A stretch of 64,000 nucleotides of DNA from Hexactinellida sp. DTS-2022 (Eukaryota; Porifera; Hexactinellida). Positions 42,680-52,495 of the stretch are shown in pieces; position 1 is the first letter of the stretch; every line of letters starts with the position of its first letter. Position numbers and translations under genes: made by a program. The DNA is taken from positions 3,348,001-3,412,000 of the forward strand of contig JAPNXP010000006.1 in assembly GCA_028753945.1 (NCBI GenBank), written 5' to 3'. The notes beneath the pieces were generated by a model. The model ran no database searches, had not been told where the DNA came from, and was given only the letters and a program-made list of their open reading frames with translations.

Positions 42680-42779
42680 CAGTAGAACTTTCCTAATACA
42701 TAGCTCATTGGGATAGGAAATCTGTGTCGGATTAAGGAAATTCCGGTTTATAGGGGGTCAGATTATGCAGGTTCTACTG
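42680..42779. mobile_element. pogo/mariner-type MITE
   Basis: 100 bp; begins CAGTAGAACTTTCC and ends ATGCAGGTTCTACTG; TA on both sides. It lies four bases beyond the duplication of the hAT MITE. Confidence 0.8.
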
Positions 42780-43140
42780 TACTTATTTTTCTTAAAAGCA
42801 CCGTATTTCCTCGAATAATCGCAAACAAATGCTATGGTGAATATACCCCACCTAAGTACAGTCGACTCCGCTTAATTCATTAATTCAACAAATTTACTTT
42901 CAATCTTCTCTCTCACTCGACTCAAATCTAACTCGTAATTATCTTCTCTCAATTGATTAGCAGCAGACATTAGTAGAGCTTAGGATGATTCAAAAATAAT
43001 TTCTATATAAGAACATAAACTTATCGTACAATGATATAAAGACTATTATATTTTACTTATAACTTAATCGTTTTCACACAGTAAGGTTATTCCATAACAT
43101 TCTATACCAGTGGCGGAGCCTAGGCGGGGAAAGGGGGGCA

Positions 43141-43272
43141 TGTAACAGTCTGTATCAGCTGGTATCAGCTTGTAACAGTCTTTATTAGTTTGTATCAGCT
43201 TATATCAATCTATATTAGTCTGTATTAGCTTGTCACTGTATCTGTGTATCAGTTTGTATCAGCCTGTATTAG
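43141..43272 (+). repeat. Short tandem repeat, TGTATCAGC(T) unit
   Basis: About a dozen diverged 10-11-bp units of TGTATCAGCT/TGTAACAGTC. Upstream, at 43110, lies a single CAGTGGCGGAGCC hAT-like end. Confidence 0.75.
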
Positions 43273-43445
43273 CTACTACAAATCGCATTACTAATTACTA
43301 AATACCAGTATTTCATTAACTACGCGAATTCCTAACAATTTGGGGAAATACTGACATTTTTTCGCAAGATATTGGGGCTTTCGAAATACTTTTTATTTTT
43401 CACAGCGTATGTGCTTCCATTCTAGGCACTGGTCGCAAATATTAT

Positions 43446-43954
43446 CAGAGCATTAAGTGCTCATCATTTTTGGGAGGCGCTCCCGCTCCGCGCTCCTAAT
43501 CATAAAAAGGAGCGGCGCTCCTGTTTTCGCTCCTCAAAAAAAAAGGAGCGCACTCCCGCTCCCGCTCCTGAAATATTGGAGCGCGCACACTTTGCGCTCC
43601 TTCATTTCTTATGTACCAAAATGTGTTAAATAAACAAAGATATTTCTCTAATTGACTAACTCTGATTTTCGCTTAAAAACTGCGGAAACCTCCTGAAACT
43701 AATATTATTACACCATCTATGAATATTTACGTACCAAATTATACGTGCCCTAGTTTATATAATGTAATTATACTTGTAAGGTAACGATTTAGTAAATTGT
43801 AATATTTGAAAAAGGAGCGCGCTCCTAAATATTTGGAGCGCACTCCAGCTTCCGCTCCTCAAATATAAAAGGAGCGCGCTCCACCTTGCGCTCCTGAAAA
43901 ATGGAGCGCGCACCTGGTGCGCCGCTCTTTGGAGCGCGCTCCTTTAATGCTCTG
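43446..43954. mobile_element. MITE built from GGAGCGCGCTCC palindromes
   Basis: Ends CAGAGCATTAA and TTAATGCTCTG. Flanking 8-mers AATATTAT and CATATTAT match at 7 of 8. Both halves carry about five GGAGCGC/GCGCTCC blocks; the middle 150 bp is plain A+T-rich DNA. Confidence 0.8.
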
Positions 43955-44232
43955 CATATTATATCATCAAAATTTTTAGTGGGTTGACAGCATGTCATTA
44001 TTTAAATGACTAAGATGTCCCATATTTTAGTTCTGATCACTTTTGATGAGGAACCTTGTGAATCTTTTAAGTACTATTAGGCACGACTCAATATGCTTTC
44101 GAAGCATCTGCTGATCAAAACATAATTGACTCACATCATCTCCTATTGAGTATGATCTGTAAATTCTATTGCAAAAGGACCACATCATGATGAATCTTTT
44201 TGTTGATCAACCTTAATGACATTTGTTGTAAA

Positions 44233-44835
44233 TTATATACTAGTTGATAAATAAATCGATGTTAATTCTTCATCTAATTGGATGCTTAGCTTTCCTAAAT
44301 ATAAGCTGTCCATTAGGAGAACTTTACTATCAATAGAGGCGGAAGTAACCCAATGAGCTACCCCTGTATGGTGTATTTTAATATTTATTTCTGAAATGGG
44401 TGACCTCTTAAAACTAGTTACTCGTAGTGAGTATAAGGTATCTTGAAATGAATTGTTCATTATAAACTGTTTTCTCAAAGTGGTTTGTGCTGCCCAAATC
44501 ATGTTGGAACTTAGCCATCCGGTTTCCGATAGCAAATATTTATGGGCGTGAACCAGATGCGGCGCGAGGGTGGGGCCAGGTGGGCCTGTGCCCCACCTGA
44601 ATTTAGCGTGCCCCACCTCATTAACGTATGTGTGCCCCAGTTTAATAGCCTGTGCCCCACCAGTGGCAGCCGTCATGCGCCGTCACTGGCGTGAACTGAT
44701 CAATCCGAAATCTATAAGCCACATTTTATTGGAAGGCCCTATAAGGGTGGCCGATTTCTTGTGGTTTGACACTAACAATCTTAGAGTTGCATTGAAGATT
44801 GATATCAGAGTTGTGTGTGGATACTCTTCGTAATC
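44233..44835 (-). pseudogene. Protease-like gene fragment interrupted by a MITE
   Basis: The minus-strand frame at 44550-44233 reads LLSETGWLSSNMIWAAQTTL, then GVAHWVTSASIDSKVLLMDS. A WLxxxxI-helix followed by an HW motif and a D(S) strand is the pattern of Ulp1/C48-like peptidases; His is visible in AHW and Asp in LMDS. The predicted Cys region is not found. The hAT MITE at 44554-44688 splits it from a possible upstream part at 44835-44697, which is in a different frame. The family call is tentative. Confidence 0.4.
44554..44688. mobile_element. hAT MITE with perfect 8-bp duplication
   Basis: 135 bp; ends CAGATGCGGCGCG and TGCGCCGTCACTG. GCGTGAAC is duplicated exactly at 44546-44553 and 44689-44696. 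GTGCCCCACC repeats fill the interior. Confidence 0.92.
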
Positions 44836-44867
44836 GTGTTATTCATAAGCAGAATTTGAATCTGAAT

Positions 44868-44950
44868 CGGATACCGACAATTCGCACTACGACAATTCGC
44901 ACCTACGACAATTCGTACCTAATTTGATTGGCCAATTTAATGGCACAATA
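44868..44950. repeat. MULE-type iteron array, single end
   Basis: GGATACCGACAATTCGCACT is followed by two more CGACAATTCGCAC units and TTTGATTGGCC. This parallels the left end of the 46.5-kb MULE (GGAATACCGACA start, CGACA units, TTTGATTGGCT). The partner end was not found. Confidence 0.6.
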
Positions 44951-45049
44951 TATATTGAATCGCATTTAGAACAAATGTTATATAAATGAATTTTAATACT
45001 ATTCATTATTGATTTCATCGTTGGTAGCTAAATTATATTTAAAATCCAT

Positions 45050-45154
45050 AATTGCAGCTGTGCCGAAGCAAAGTTCCTTTGGTGGCACTATATTTTGTTG
45101 GTGGTTTATTAATAGTGCCTCCAAAGGAACATGCTGTCGGCGCAGGCTGCAATT
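45050..45154. repeat. Hairpin repeat 1
   Basis: Arms of 42 bp (45050-45091 and 45113-45154) pair almost fully around the loop TATTTTGTTGGTGGTTTATTA. The arm core is GTTCCTTTGG-GGCACTA. A second hairpin of the same family lies at 45876-45990. Confidence 0.85.
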
Positions 45155-45439
45155 TTGGTTTTTTTTGGCCAAGTCATCAACGCCCAAGGTGTGAAGAACC
45201 ATTTGTTAATTAGTCGTTGTCACAAGGAACAGTAGATAAATTTGTTTCTATCATAAACCATCTTGAGTTTAATGCCATTCATTCATTATGTAATGATAAT
45301 AAATTATATTATTAGTTATTTATTTTAGCAATGTTATCCACGGTTGAGTTGAATTAAGTCAACAAATTTCTTATTTAATTTAATTTGTTTTAATTCACTG
45401 TATAGTAATACTACAATTAAATAGAAGCCAGCTGGAATT

Positions 45440-45875
45440 TATAAGTTAAATCAATATATTTATCGCAAATTGAAACAATAGTGAAAGATTTAACAAGAAA
45501 AATCTATATAATTATCGCAAGTTGAATCAATGGAATTAGATTTAACAGTTTTATTGAAATTGAAGTGTGTGTAAACAAAGAAATTTCAACCCCAATTTAT
45601 TGCAGAAATTAAACCCATTATAAAAAATCTTCTTATTCCATCAGAGGAAGAATTTTATGATGAATCCAATGGTTAAAAGAAATTGGGGGTATAGTAAAAC
45701 AATTTTTGAGTTATGGATCAGACAAATTTTGAAAGGTGTTAAAGATGTGTCCAAAATGTGTTAATAAAAAATCGTAACCCAAGGTGCAAATTAGACGGTA
45801 ACACCGCACCTACATGCCAAGTTTCAGCCCATTAACTATAAAGCTCTGGCCAGGGCACCGTCTACCGAGAAAAAA
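45440..45875 (+). repeat. Direct repeat, left copy
   Basis: Matches 48650-49010 in the same orientation with moderate divergence, sharing CAAGTTGAATCAAT, GAATTAGATTTAACA and ATGTGTCCAAA. The intervening 2.8 kb contains the hairpin repeat 2 and the intact MULE. Confidence 0.65.
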
Positions 45876-45990
45876 TCCAAAATTGCGGCCTGTGCCGATG
45901 CATGTTCCTTTGGTGGCACTATATTTAGTTGGTGGTTTATTGTTAGTGCCTCCAAAGTAACATGCTGTCGGCACAGGCTGCAGTTTGGGA
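45876..45990. repeat. Hairpin repeat 2
   Basis: Arms of about 46 bp pair (GCGGCCTGTGCCGATGCATG with CATGCTGTCGGCACAGGCTG) around the same 21-bp loop type as hairpin 1. Both hairpins are followed by a T tract, then GCCA and GTCATCA. Confidence 0.85.
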
Positions 45991-46541
45991 TTTTTTCGCC
46001 ATGTCATCATCACTATGAAGGTGTTAAATTATTTCAGAAAGGTGTTTCAAAAGGCTACGATCCTTAGTGAGTTGGAAGTTTGTTTTTGCTCACTTCATTT
46101 CAAAGATATTCAAGTTTCAGTAGAATATTATAGGTGATGAATCAGCATTTTTTATGTGCGTGTTGGGTGACTACCCAACACCAACCAACCCATTCGAAAT
46201 ATAGAATTTACAAAATTGTAAAAACACATTTTTTTGACGATGTCATCATCACCTCAAAGTGTCAAGACCCATCTGTAGAGGTGTTACGTAGCATAAGGAT
46301 CAATTGATAAATTGGAAGTTTGTTACTATCTTCCATAATCTCTGAGATTTATGATATTTAATTAATTAGTATAAATAATTATTAATATTATTTATAATAT
46401 AACACCAATTTCAATGTCAACTTACAATTATTAAGTTAAATTATTTTCTCATAAATAATTAATTAATTAATTTTGCTATCAAATTTCAATTCCGACACTC
46501 GATAACCCCTAATATACAAATTGGAAACATCTATATAAGTC

Positions 46542-46685
46542 GGAATACCGACATAACGTTACACGACATAACGTTACAGACAGAATGTTACTTGGGCAAA
46601 ATGTTACACGACAAAATGTTACATAGACAAAATGTTACACGACAGAATGGTACTTATTTGATTGGCTAGTTTTTTAGACTTCATA
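46542..46685 (+). repeat. MULE left inverted repeat (seven iterons)
   Basis: Two CGACATAACGTTACA units, then GACAGAATGTTACT, GGGCAAAATGTTACA, CGACAAAATGTTACA, TAGACAAAATGTTACA and CGACAGAATGGTAC. Confidence 0.93.
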
Positions 46686-46876
46686 TATGGACTCTGTTTA
46701 CCAAAAACAAGGAATCTAAACTAGAACAACAATCTAGGTACTATGTAGAATGGTGTGGACGGTTTACACCTTAGGTGATTAATGCAATCTCATCTAGTAC
46801 AATTCAGGTACTAGAATGGTGTAGTGAGTTTACACCTTTTGGTGATTTAGTACTGTAATAATAGGAGAACTTCATG

Positions 46877-46884
46877 TATAAATA
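46877..46884 (+). promoter_or_regulatory. TATA box of the MULE transposase gene
   Basis: TATAAATA, 47 bp before the ATG at 46932 and inside the element. Confidence 0.5.
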
Positions 46885-46931
46885 GTACATATTTTCCAAA
46901 ATTGGAAACTTTATTATTAAATACACACAAC

Positions 46932-48353
46932 ATGGCGACTGCTCCTCATCAGACATTTAGGGTGATCATATCTCAGAAAGGAGGACAGAAGATGATTCAA
47001 GGTGGATATATGTATGGTATGCAAAGGAGAGTAAATGATGTCACACATTGGCAATGTGAACAGAGGGAGGTTTGCAAGGCGAGAGTACATACTAAAGGGA
47101 TGGATATAGTGAGACGCACTAACGAACATCTCCATGCACCAGACGAGGAGTCGGTGAGGTGCTACGAGACAAAGGTCGGAATGAAGAGGCAAGCACTACG
47201 ATCCCAGGACAGCTCCCTTCACATAGTTGGTGAGTGTCTCCTTACGGTATCAGAAGGCACCGCTGCTAAGCTGCCCAAGCTAGACAGCCTGAAGCGCACC
47301 ATTCAGAGGCAACGCGTGCAGGCATTGGCAGCTCCTGCACAGCCTGCTACCTTGGAACAGCTCACACTCCCACCAGAGTACAAGAAAACAGCAAAAGGCG
47401 AACAGTTCCTCTTGTACGACTCTGGCCCGGAGGTACAGCGAATCCTTATTTTCGGGACACAGCAAAACCTGGAGATGTTGCAGTTATCCCAGGTCTGGTT
47501 GGCTGATGGAACATTTAAGACAGCACCCACCCTATTCACACAGGTGTATGTGGTACATGCATTGCGTGGTGGGCCTGATCCCATGAAGGATGGCCACTTG
47601 TTACCTAGTCTTTTCGTGCTCCTACCTAATAAAACAGAGGTAACCTACACAAGGATGTGGCAGCAAATCCAGCTCCTTTGTCCTGCTGCTCATCCCATCG
47701 AGATGATAATGGACTTTGAAAAAGCGTCACTCAACAGTTTTGCACACTTCTGGCCCGATACACTGCTAAAGTGTTGTTTCTTCCACCTAACGCAAAATGT
47801 ATGGCGCAAGGTGCAGGCTGAGGGGATGCAAGCTGAGTACAATCTGCATGGAGATCTGGCTAGAAGCATCCGACTGCTACCAGCTCTCGCATTTGCTCCA
47901 CCATCCCATGTACTACATCTCTTCAATGAGGTAGCTGGGCAGCTGCCGATGCCACAAGCAGCCGGTCTGCTGGCATACTTCGAGGACACCTACATCGGAC
48001 GCCTGCTCCCGAGCGGAACTTACCAGGAGGCTCTATTTCCTATCGGCCTGTGGAATTATCACATTATGACACCATTCGGACTACCTCGAACCACTAATGC
48101 TGTCGAGGCATGGCATCGCTCCTTTAATCCAACCGTTGGATGTCATCATCCGAACATGTGGAAATTTATCACAGCCCTGAAGCGGGAGCAGGGACTAGTC
48201 GAAGGACGACATGCCAAGTTCGTCGCAGGAGCTCAGCCGTCCAAGAGGGGGAGGTGCCAAGCCAACGAACAAGCGTTAAAAACATTGATTGTGAGCTATT
48301 ATTTTCGTCCTGGATTGGAGTTCTTAAGCGGAGTAGCGCACCATTTAGTTTAG
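46932..48353 (+). CDS. FLYWCH-MULE transposase, intact (473 aa)
   Basis: Single exon; the ATG at 46932 follows ACACACAAC. The frame is open 30 bp further up without an ATG. The N-terminal FLYWCH zinc finger (about 8-70) has Cys42, Cys48, His66 and His68. The MULE core follows with LADGTFKTAP (Asp192), IMDFEKASLNSF (Asp261), the CX2H motif CFFH (Cys282, His285) and TTNAVEAWHR (Glu392), so all three catalytic acids are present. It should excise and insert the surrounding element; the FLYWCH finger probably reads the end iterons. The gene is much richer in G+C than its surroundings. It has a TATA box and an ATTAAA at 48459. Confidence 0.93.
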   Translation: MATAPHQTFRVIISQKGGQKMIQGGYMYGMQRRVNDVTHWQCEQREVCKARVHTKGMDIVRRTNEHLHAPDEESVRCYETKVGMKRQALRSQDSSLHIVGECLLTVSEGTAAKLPKLDSLKRTIQRQRVQALAAPAQPATLEQLTLPPEYKKTAKGEQFLLYDSGPEVQRILIFGTQQNLEMLQLSQVWLADGTFKTAPTLFTQVYVVHALRGGPDPMKDGHLLPSLFVLLPNKTEVTYTRMWQQIQLLCPAAHPIEMIMDFEKASLNSFAHFWPDTLLKCCFFHLTQNVWRKVQAEGMQAEYNLHGDLARSIRLLPALAFAPPSHVLHLFNEVAGQLPMPQAAGLLAYFEDTYIGRLLPSGTYQEALFPIGLWNYHIMTPFGLPRTTNAVEAWHRSFNPTVGCHHPNMWKFITALKREQGLVEGRHAKFVAGAQPSKRGRCQANEQALKTLIVSYYFRPGLEFLSGVAHHLV

Positions 48354-48458
48354 GAACTGCTTAAGGAGTCAAGATGTGATATATAGTAAATCATCACTCA
48401 ATTATTTATTTGTGTGTGTCCTTTGAAGTATTTATTATAATTAATGTTATACCGTTAT

Positions 48459-48464
48459 ATTAAA
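48459..48464 (+). terminator. Polyadenylation signal of the MULE gene
   Basis: ATTAAA, about 105 bp past the stop and just before the right inverted repeat. Confidence 0.4.
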
Positions 48465-48480
48465 GTAACCATTTAATGAT

Positions 48481-48639
48481 TATGAAGTCTAAAAAACTAG
48501 CCAATCAAATAAGTACCATTCTGTCGTGTAACATTTTGTCTATGTAACATTTTGTCGTGTAACATTTTGTCCAAGTAACATTCTGTCTGTAACGTTATGT
48601 CGTGTAACGTTATGTCGTGTAACGTTATGTCGGTATTCC
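48481..48639 (-). repeat. MULE right inverted repeat (eight iterons)
   Basis: Reverse complement of the left arm with three, not two, of the outer CGACATAACGTTACA units, a clean one-unit length difference of 15 bp. Confidence 0.93.
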
Positions 48640-48649
48640 CTACTCGATC

Positions 48650-49010
48650 TCACAAGTTGAATCAATATAATTATCACAAGTTGAAACAATAGAATTAGAT
48701 TTAACACTTTCAATTGAACTGAAGTGTTAGTAAACTTAGGAAACTTGCAACTCAATTGCGGCCCAAACGAAACCCAATATAAAAATTCGTGCACTGTGAC
48801 AAGGTGTAGAATTTAATTCTCTATCGAATGCATATAAATAGAATATTCGGGCACCATTTAATGTTCTTTTTCTAACATTAAATAGGTGTAAAAATGTGTC
48901 CAAATAAATGTAATCAAAAATCGTGACACCAGGTGACATCTGTAACCCATGAGACACATATCCTGAAAATCTTGGCTCTTAGTTAATAAAACTCTGGTCT
49001 GTGGACAGGA
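48650..49010 (+). repeat. Direct repeat, right copy
   Basis: Same-orientation partner of 45440-45875. It starts about 11 bp after the MULE's right end. The following 430 bp to 49440 contain no recognisable gene. Confidence 0.65.
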
Positions 49011-49439
49011 TACGGAAGGATAATATACCAAAGTAGTCATATCAATACTGGGCTACAATTACCATATATGAGTATGTATATTTGTTTTCGTCATTGTGGT
49101 TAAATCCGATGAGAGTTTAGTTTATTCCATGACAATAGGTAATTCATTTTACGAGCAATTAGAAAGTAAAACTGGCCTGGAAATGAAATGAGCAAATACT
49201 TGACTTATCTAGCCTTATAATATAGTAGGCCATGGTTAGAGAATAGAGCAATTCAGTAAAATCCAACCAATTCTATATCTCATTCTTGACTCCAATTATA
49301 CTAAATCTACAGGATAGCATAATAATTAAAGAATACAGACAGGAGAGACTCTACTACCAATCAGAAAGAACGTTCCAGTAGTCGTAGCCACCGACTGCCC
49401 AGACTACTTCATCTGTCGGCTTCAGAGAGTAGTCTCTCT

Positions 49440-50161
49440 CTATTGTGGGTGGATTCTTAATGAGAAACGCGTGCATCCATTTATCAGATTTTCGAATCTT
49501 AGCCGGACCATCCACTTGCCGTCCTTCGTCTCCGGGTCTATTCTCCGCCCCTTAAATGTGACCCAGAAGAGACCATCTGGACAGTCCACCTCCCACTTAT
49601 CCCTCAACTCTCGGATCTTGTAGCTGATCATGGTAGTGAGGATGTGCCAGACCTTAGGGGGCTCATCAGGAACATCGTGGTACCCCTTGTCCATTAGCGC
49701 CCAGACATCTTCCTTCTTGGAAGGCTTTTCAGCTTTTGGGCGGGGAAACACCTCACAGTCTTTTGGGACTAGTTTCATAAGGCGGTCCCATTTGGTGATC
49801 TCAACAGGTCTTGGAATTGATACTTCCTTGTTAGCACCGCTCCGGATAGAAGGAGGTCGGGTCCCGTCGGGATGAGATGATTGGAGTGGATGCAGGTCAG
49901 GAGCTAGTGTGGGGCTCTTTGTTACAGAACGAGTCGGGGTTCTTGGCGGATTCGTATTTACAGGTGTAGATTTGGTACTATCTGGAGTAGAACGAGATGT
50001 CTTCTGTTATTATCTGTACTGCTCCTGAAGGAGGGAACATTAGTGGATATTTTCTCTACCCGGTCAAATGTATTTGAATTACCAGAATTTTGTGCCACTT
50101 GTGCCACAAGAAGAAACACATACCACTTTAAATATATCGACGTAACATGAGCTGAAACCAA
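49440..50161 (-). CDS. Hypothetical protein, possibly two exons or one frameshift
   Basis: The 3' part, open from about 50003 to 49440, starts with a Thr/Ser/Pro-rich stretch (TSRSTPDSTKSTPVNTNPP) and ends in a compact region (KEDVWALMDKGYHDVPDEPP, then LRDKWEVDCPDGLFWV, finishing FSLRIHPQ). The only nearby ATG-led upstream part, 50161-49958, is in another frame and begins MVSAHVTSIYLKWYVFLLVA. I could not find a GT-AG pair that joins them in phase. Without the upstream part, translation could start at the internal ATG at 49778 (112 aa). I recognise no family. Codon use in the 3' part looks like real coding sequence. Confidence 0.45.
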
Positions 50162-51035
50162 TAGGTTTTCAAGTGTATAACGATAGTTTGATATTTAAGG
50201 CAATCCGGGTTATACTGTACCAATATTGTAGTATTTGTGATCCTGTCAAGCCACTTGTGGCTTATATAAGAGACTAATTAAGAGTATAAAAAATCTGTTG
50301 GTTCAGATATTTTTGGCCGGATGAAATATTACTTTGATAATGTATTTTCGCTTGCAACAAATAATCATCATCGATTTACGTTTGTGCTTAACAATTTATT
50401 TGTATTACTGTATTCCAGTGTTGTAATACGAGCTCGTGCTTAGGAACATACTCTCTGATCTGTTGATCAAATAGTTAAATGTATTGCATTTACAAAAGTG
50501 ACTCTAAAAGCAATTTTCCATTTATCAGAGACTCACCGGGTAGTTTTCAATAATCAATAATTGGTCATATGTAACAAATAATAATTCAATTTAGGAATTA
50601 TACATAATTATTTTCCATTTAAAGAATTAGTCAACTTAGATAGATGGAACTAATCATCAAAACATATAAAGTTACACAATATCAATGTTCCAAAAGTTGT
50701 TCAGTATTTCGAGTCAAAGTTTTAATATATAAGATCAAAATTTAAACTAATTAACAAATTAACAATAGTAAAGATAGGATATTTTAGTTGATATCCAATT
50801 GATCCTTAATAATTCCATTAGTAATTAGTAATGCGTATAGAGAAATTATACTGAACTATATATAATATGAGGTGATGTTTGTAAATTATATACATATATG
50901 ATATATAACTCATCAACAACAAGATTATATCATGATTAGGAGGAGTATCGTTGGAAATATTTCAGGGATACATCGTTTCTGAATTCCTTAAATGAGTTTG
51001 ATAAACACGTAAATTACATATTCACCCACGATATG
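50162..51035. other. No gene recognised
   Basis: A+T-rich spacer between the hypothetical protein and the 7TM gene. It probably holds the upstream regulatory sequence of the latter. No repeat was recognised. Confidence 0.4.
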
Positions 51036-51043
51036 TATAAATA
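51036..51043 (+). promoter_or_regulatory. TATA box of the 7TM-like gene
   Basis: TATAAATA, 32 bp before the ATG at 51076; such a short distance implies a very short 5' leader or a start codon close to the cap site. Confidence 0.5.
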
Positions 51044-51075
51044 ATAGAACAACAGAGGAAAATAAAACTCAGAAT

Positions 51076-52197
51076 ATGGAATTGTTAGCCAGCATTGTGA
51101 AGCATGAAGAACGTGGGCTATGCTACGTCTACATTCCTTTTATTTTCAGCACTTTATTCATTTTCTTGTATTACATTTATTATAGGAATTCATTAATCTA
51201 TCAGATCTCGCATTTATCCAGCACCAAATCTCATGACCTCTCACAACATAACTTGAACAAAAATCTTACATTCAAACTATTTGTCACAAACTTTATCATA
51301 GTGTTGTTGTTTCTGGAAATCTTCATCAGCCTTGAAAAGACAATAATAAATTTCATTCCATTTCCAAAAGTACTGGAGGTTTATAACTTAAGTGAAAATT
51401 GTCAAATATATCATTCTCCTATCTTAGTTGTACTCAACTACCCATTTTACTGGCCGTGGCATTTACCATTAGCGTTGATGATTTCAAGTCAGCTTTCCTT
51501 ACTTCCTACCATATACTTATTGTTAGCAGTGCTCAGAGAGAGATTTTTAAACTATCCATACAAGAAACTGCTAAAAAGAGGATTGGGCATAATTACAATT
51601 CGATACATTGTTTGCATTGGATTTTGGTTAATTTTCGCAACACACATCGTATTTTACGTTATTTACGTGATAATTTTGCTCATTGACTTCTTATTATATT
51701 TGTATTATGCACGCGCTTTATATCTAGTGATATTACAGCGTCGGAATGAAGCTAGAATTCATCTAGCCTTCGATGAGAATCTTTACAAAGAGCGGTCACT
51801 AGTCCTTGTTCAATACAAAGTTACGACAGTGTACTCAATATGTGTTGTGTCCCTGCGCCTAATTCTAGACATAATCGATAAAATGTTTATATTTACCTTT
51901 TTTATTATAAAAAATCCTTGTTATTTCAATTCCATAACGCTAGGGTACATTCCTTTATTTCAATTCAGTACACAGTTTCAAGTCAGAGCAACGGATGTTG
52001 TAATAGTAGCGACTTCTGTCTCCATGTTCTTCCTCTATCTATACCAATTGCTGTTGTTTGTAGCTTATTTCCTGGTTATTGTAGCAATTATTGTGAAGCG
52101 TATGTCCTTTTTAAGAAAACAGAATATAATTTCAAAAGTAATAGCTCCTATCCTACAAGAATATCAGAAAGATTTCCCTGCTTACAATACTAATTAA
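51076..52197 (+). CDS. Putative seven-helix membrane protein (373 aa)
   Basis: Single exon from ATG 51076. Hydrophobic segments lie at about 17-36, 65-87, 130-153, 173-192, 193-221, 249-278 and 306-340, which fits seven helices with a short N-terminus and a basic C-terminal tail. The loop after helix 2 has NLSENC (a glycosylation site and Cys109). The loop before helix 7 has NPCYF (Cys282). These positions match FTDC and NGNCYF in the gene at 16036, so the two look like paralogs. Classical GPCR motifs such as DRY and NPxxY were not seen, and helices 4 and 5 are almost contiguous, unlike rhodopsin-type receptors. A lineage-specific receptor or channel family is possible; function unknown. Confidence 0.75.
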   Translation: MELLASIVKHEERGLCYVYIPFIFSTLFIFLYYIYYRNSLIYQISHLSSTKSHDLSQHNLNKNLTFKLFVTNFIIVLLFLEIFISLEKTIINFIPFPKVLEVYNLSENCQIYHSPILVVLNYPFYWPWHLPLALMISSQLSLLPTIYLLLAVLRERFLNYPYKKLLKRGLGIITIRYIVCIGFWLIFATHIVFYVIYVIILLIDFLLYLYYARALYLVILQRRNEARIHLAFDENLYKERSLVLVQYKVTTVYSICVVSLRLILDIIDKMFIFTFFIIKNPCYFNSITLGYIPLFQFSTQFQVRATDVVIVATSVSMFFLYLYQLLLFVAYFLVIVAIIVKRMSFLRKQNIISKVIAPILQEYQKDFPAYNTN

Positions 52198-52495
52198 ATA
52201 ATTCATATATTAATGTATATTATGTATTATTTTGTTGTTAAGTTAATTAATTATTTCTTGTATAAAGTTGTACTGGCTAAATTGATAGAATAATTGATTA
52301 CCACCTCTTGTTGGGTTTCTCTTTATGATAACTTGTCTATCAATTTAGTTAATTCGTATCTACGAATTCTGTATCGTTTCAAATTCTTTTGTAAAATAGT
52401 TATAATCTCTCCATTTAATTCAAAAGGAAACAACTGAGCGCAATACTAAATTTATTCAATACAGTTTTGTTTATTAATTAACTATGACATTTATA

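Larger units (their letters stand above)
46542..48639 (+). mobile_element. MULE with intact transposase and iteron-built ends
   Basis: The inverted repeats are 46542-46685 and 48481-48639. They agree exactly except that the right arm has one additional 15-bp unit. Each arm begins GGAATACCGACA and consists of seven or eight iterons of the forms CGACATAACGTTACA and CGACAAAATGTTACA, then TTTGATTGGCTAG. Near-identity of the arms and an unbroken gene suggest recent activity. The flanking 9-mers do not match, so no target duplication is evident. Confidence 0.93.

Noticed and set aside
46542-46685. CRISPR-like or satellite array
   Set aside because: The 15-bp units are contiguous and mirrored at 48481-48639, so they are MULE inverted-repeat iterons.
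47280-47989. Minus-strand frames within the MULE gene
   Set aside because: They are antisense shadows in a G+C-rich coding region.
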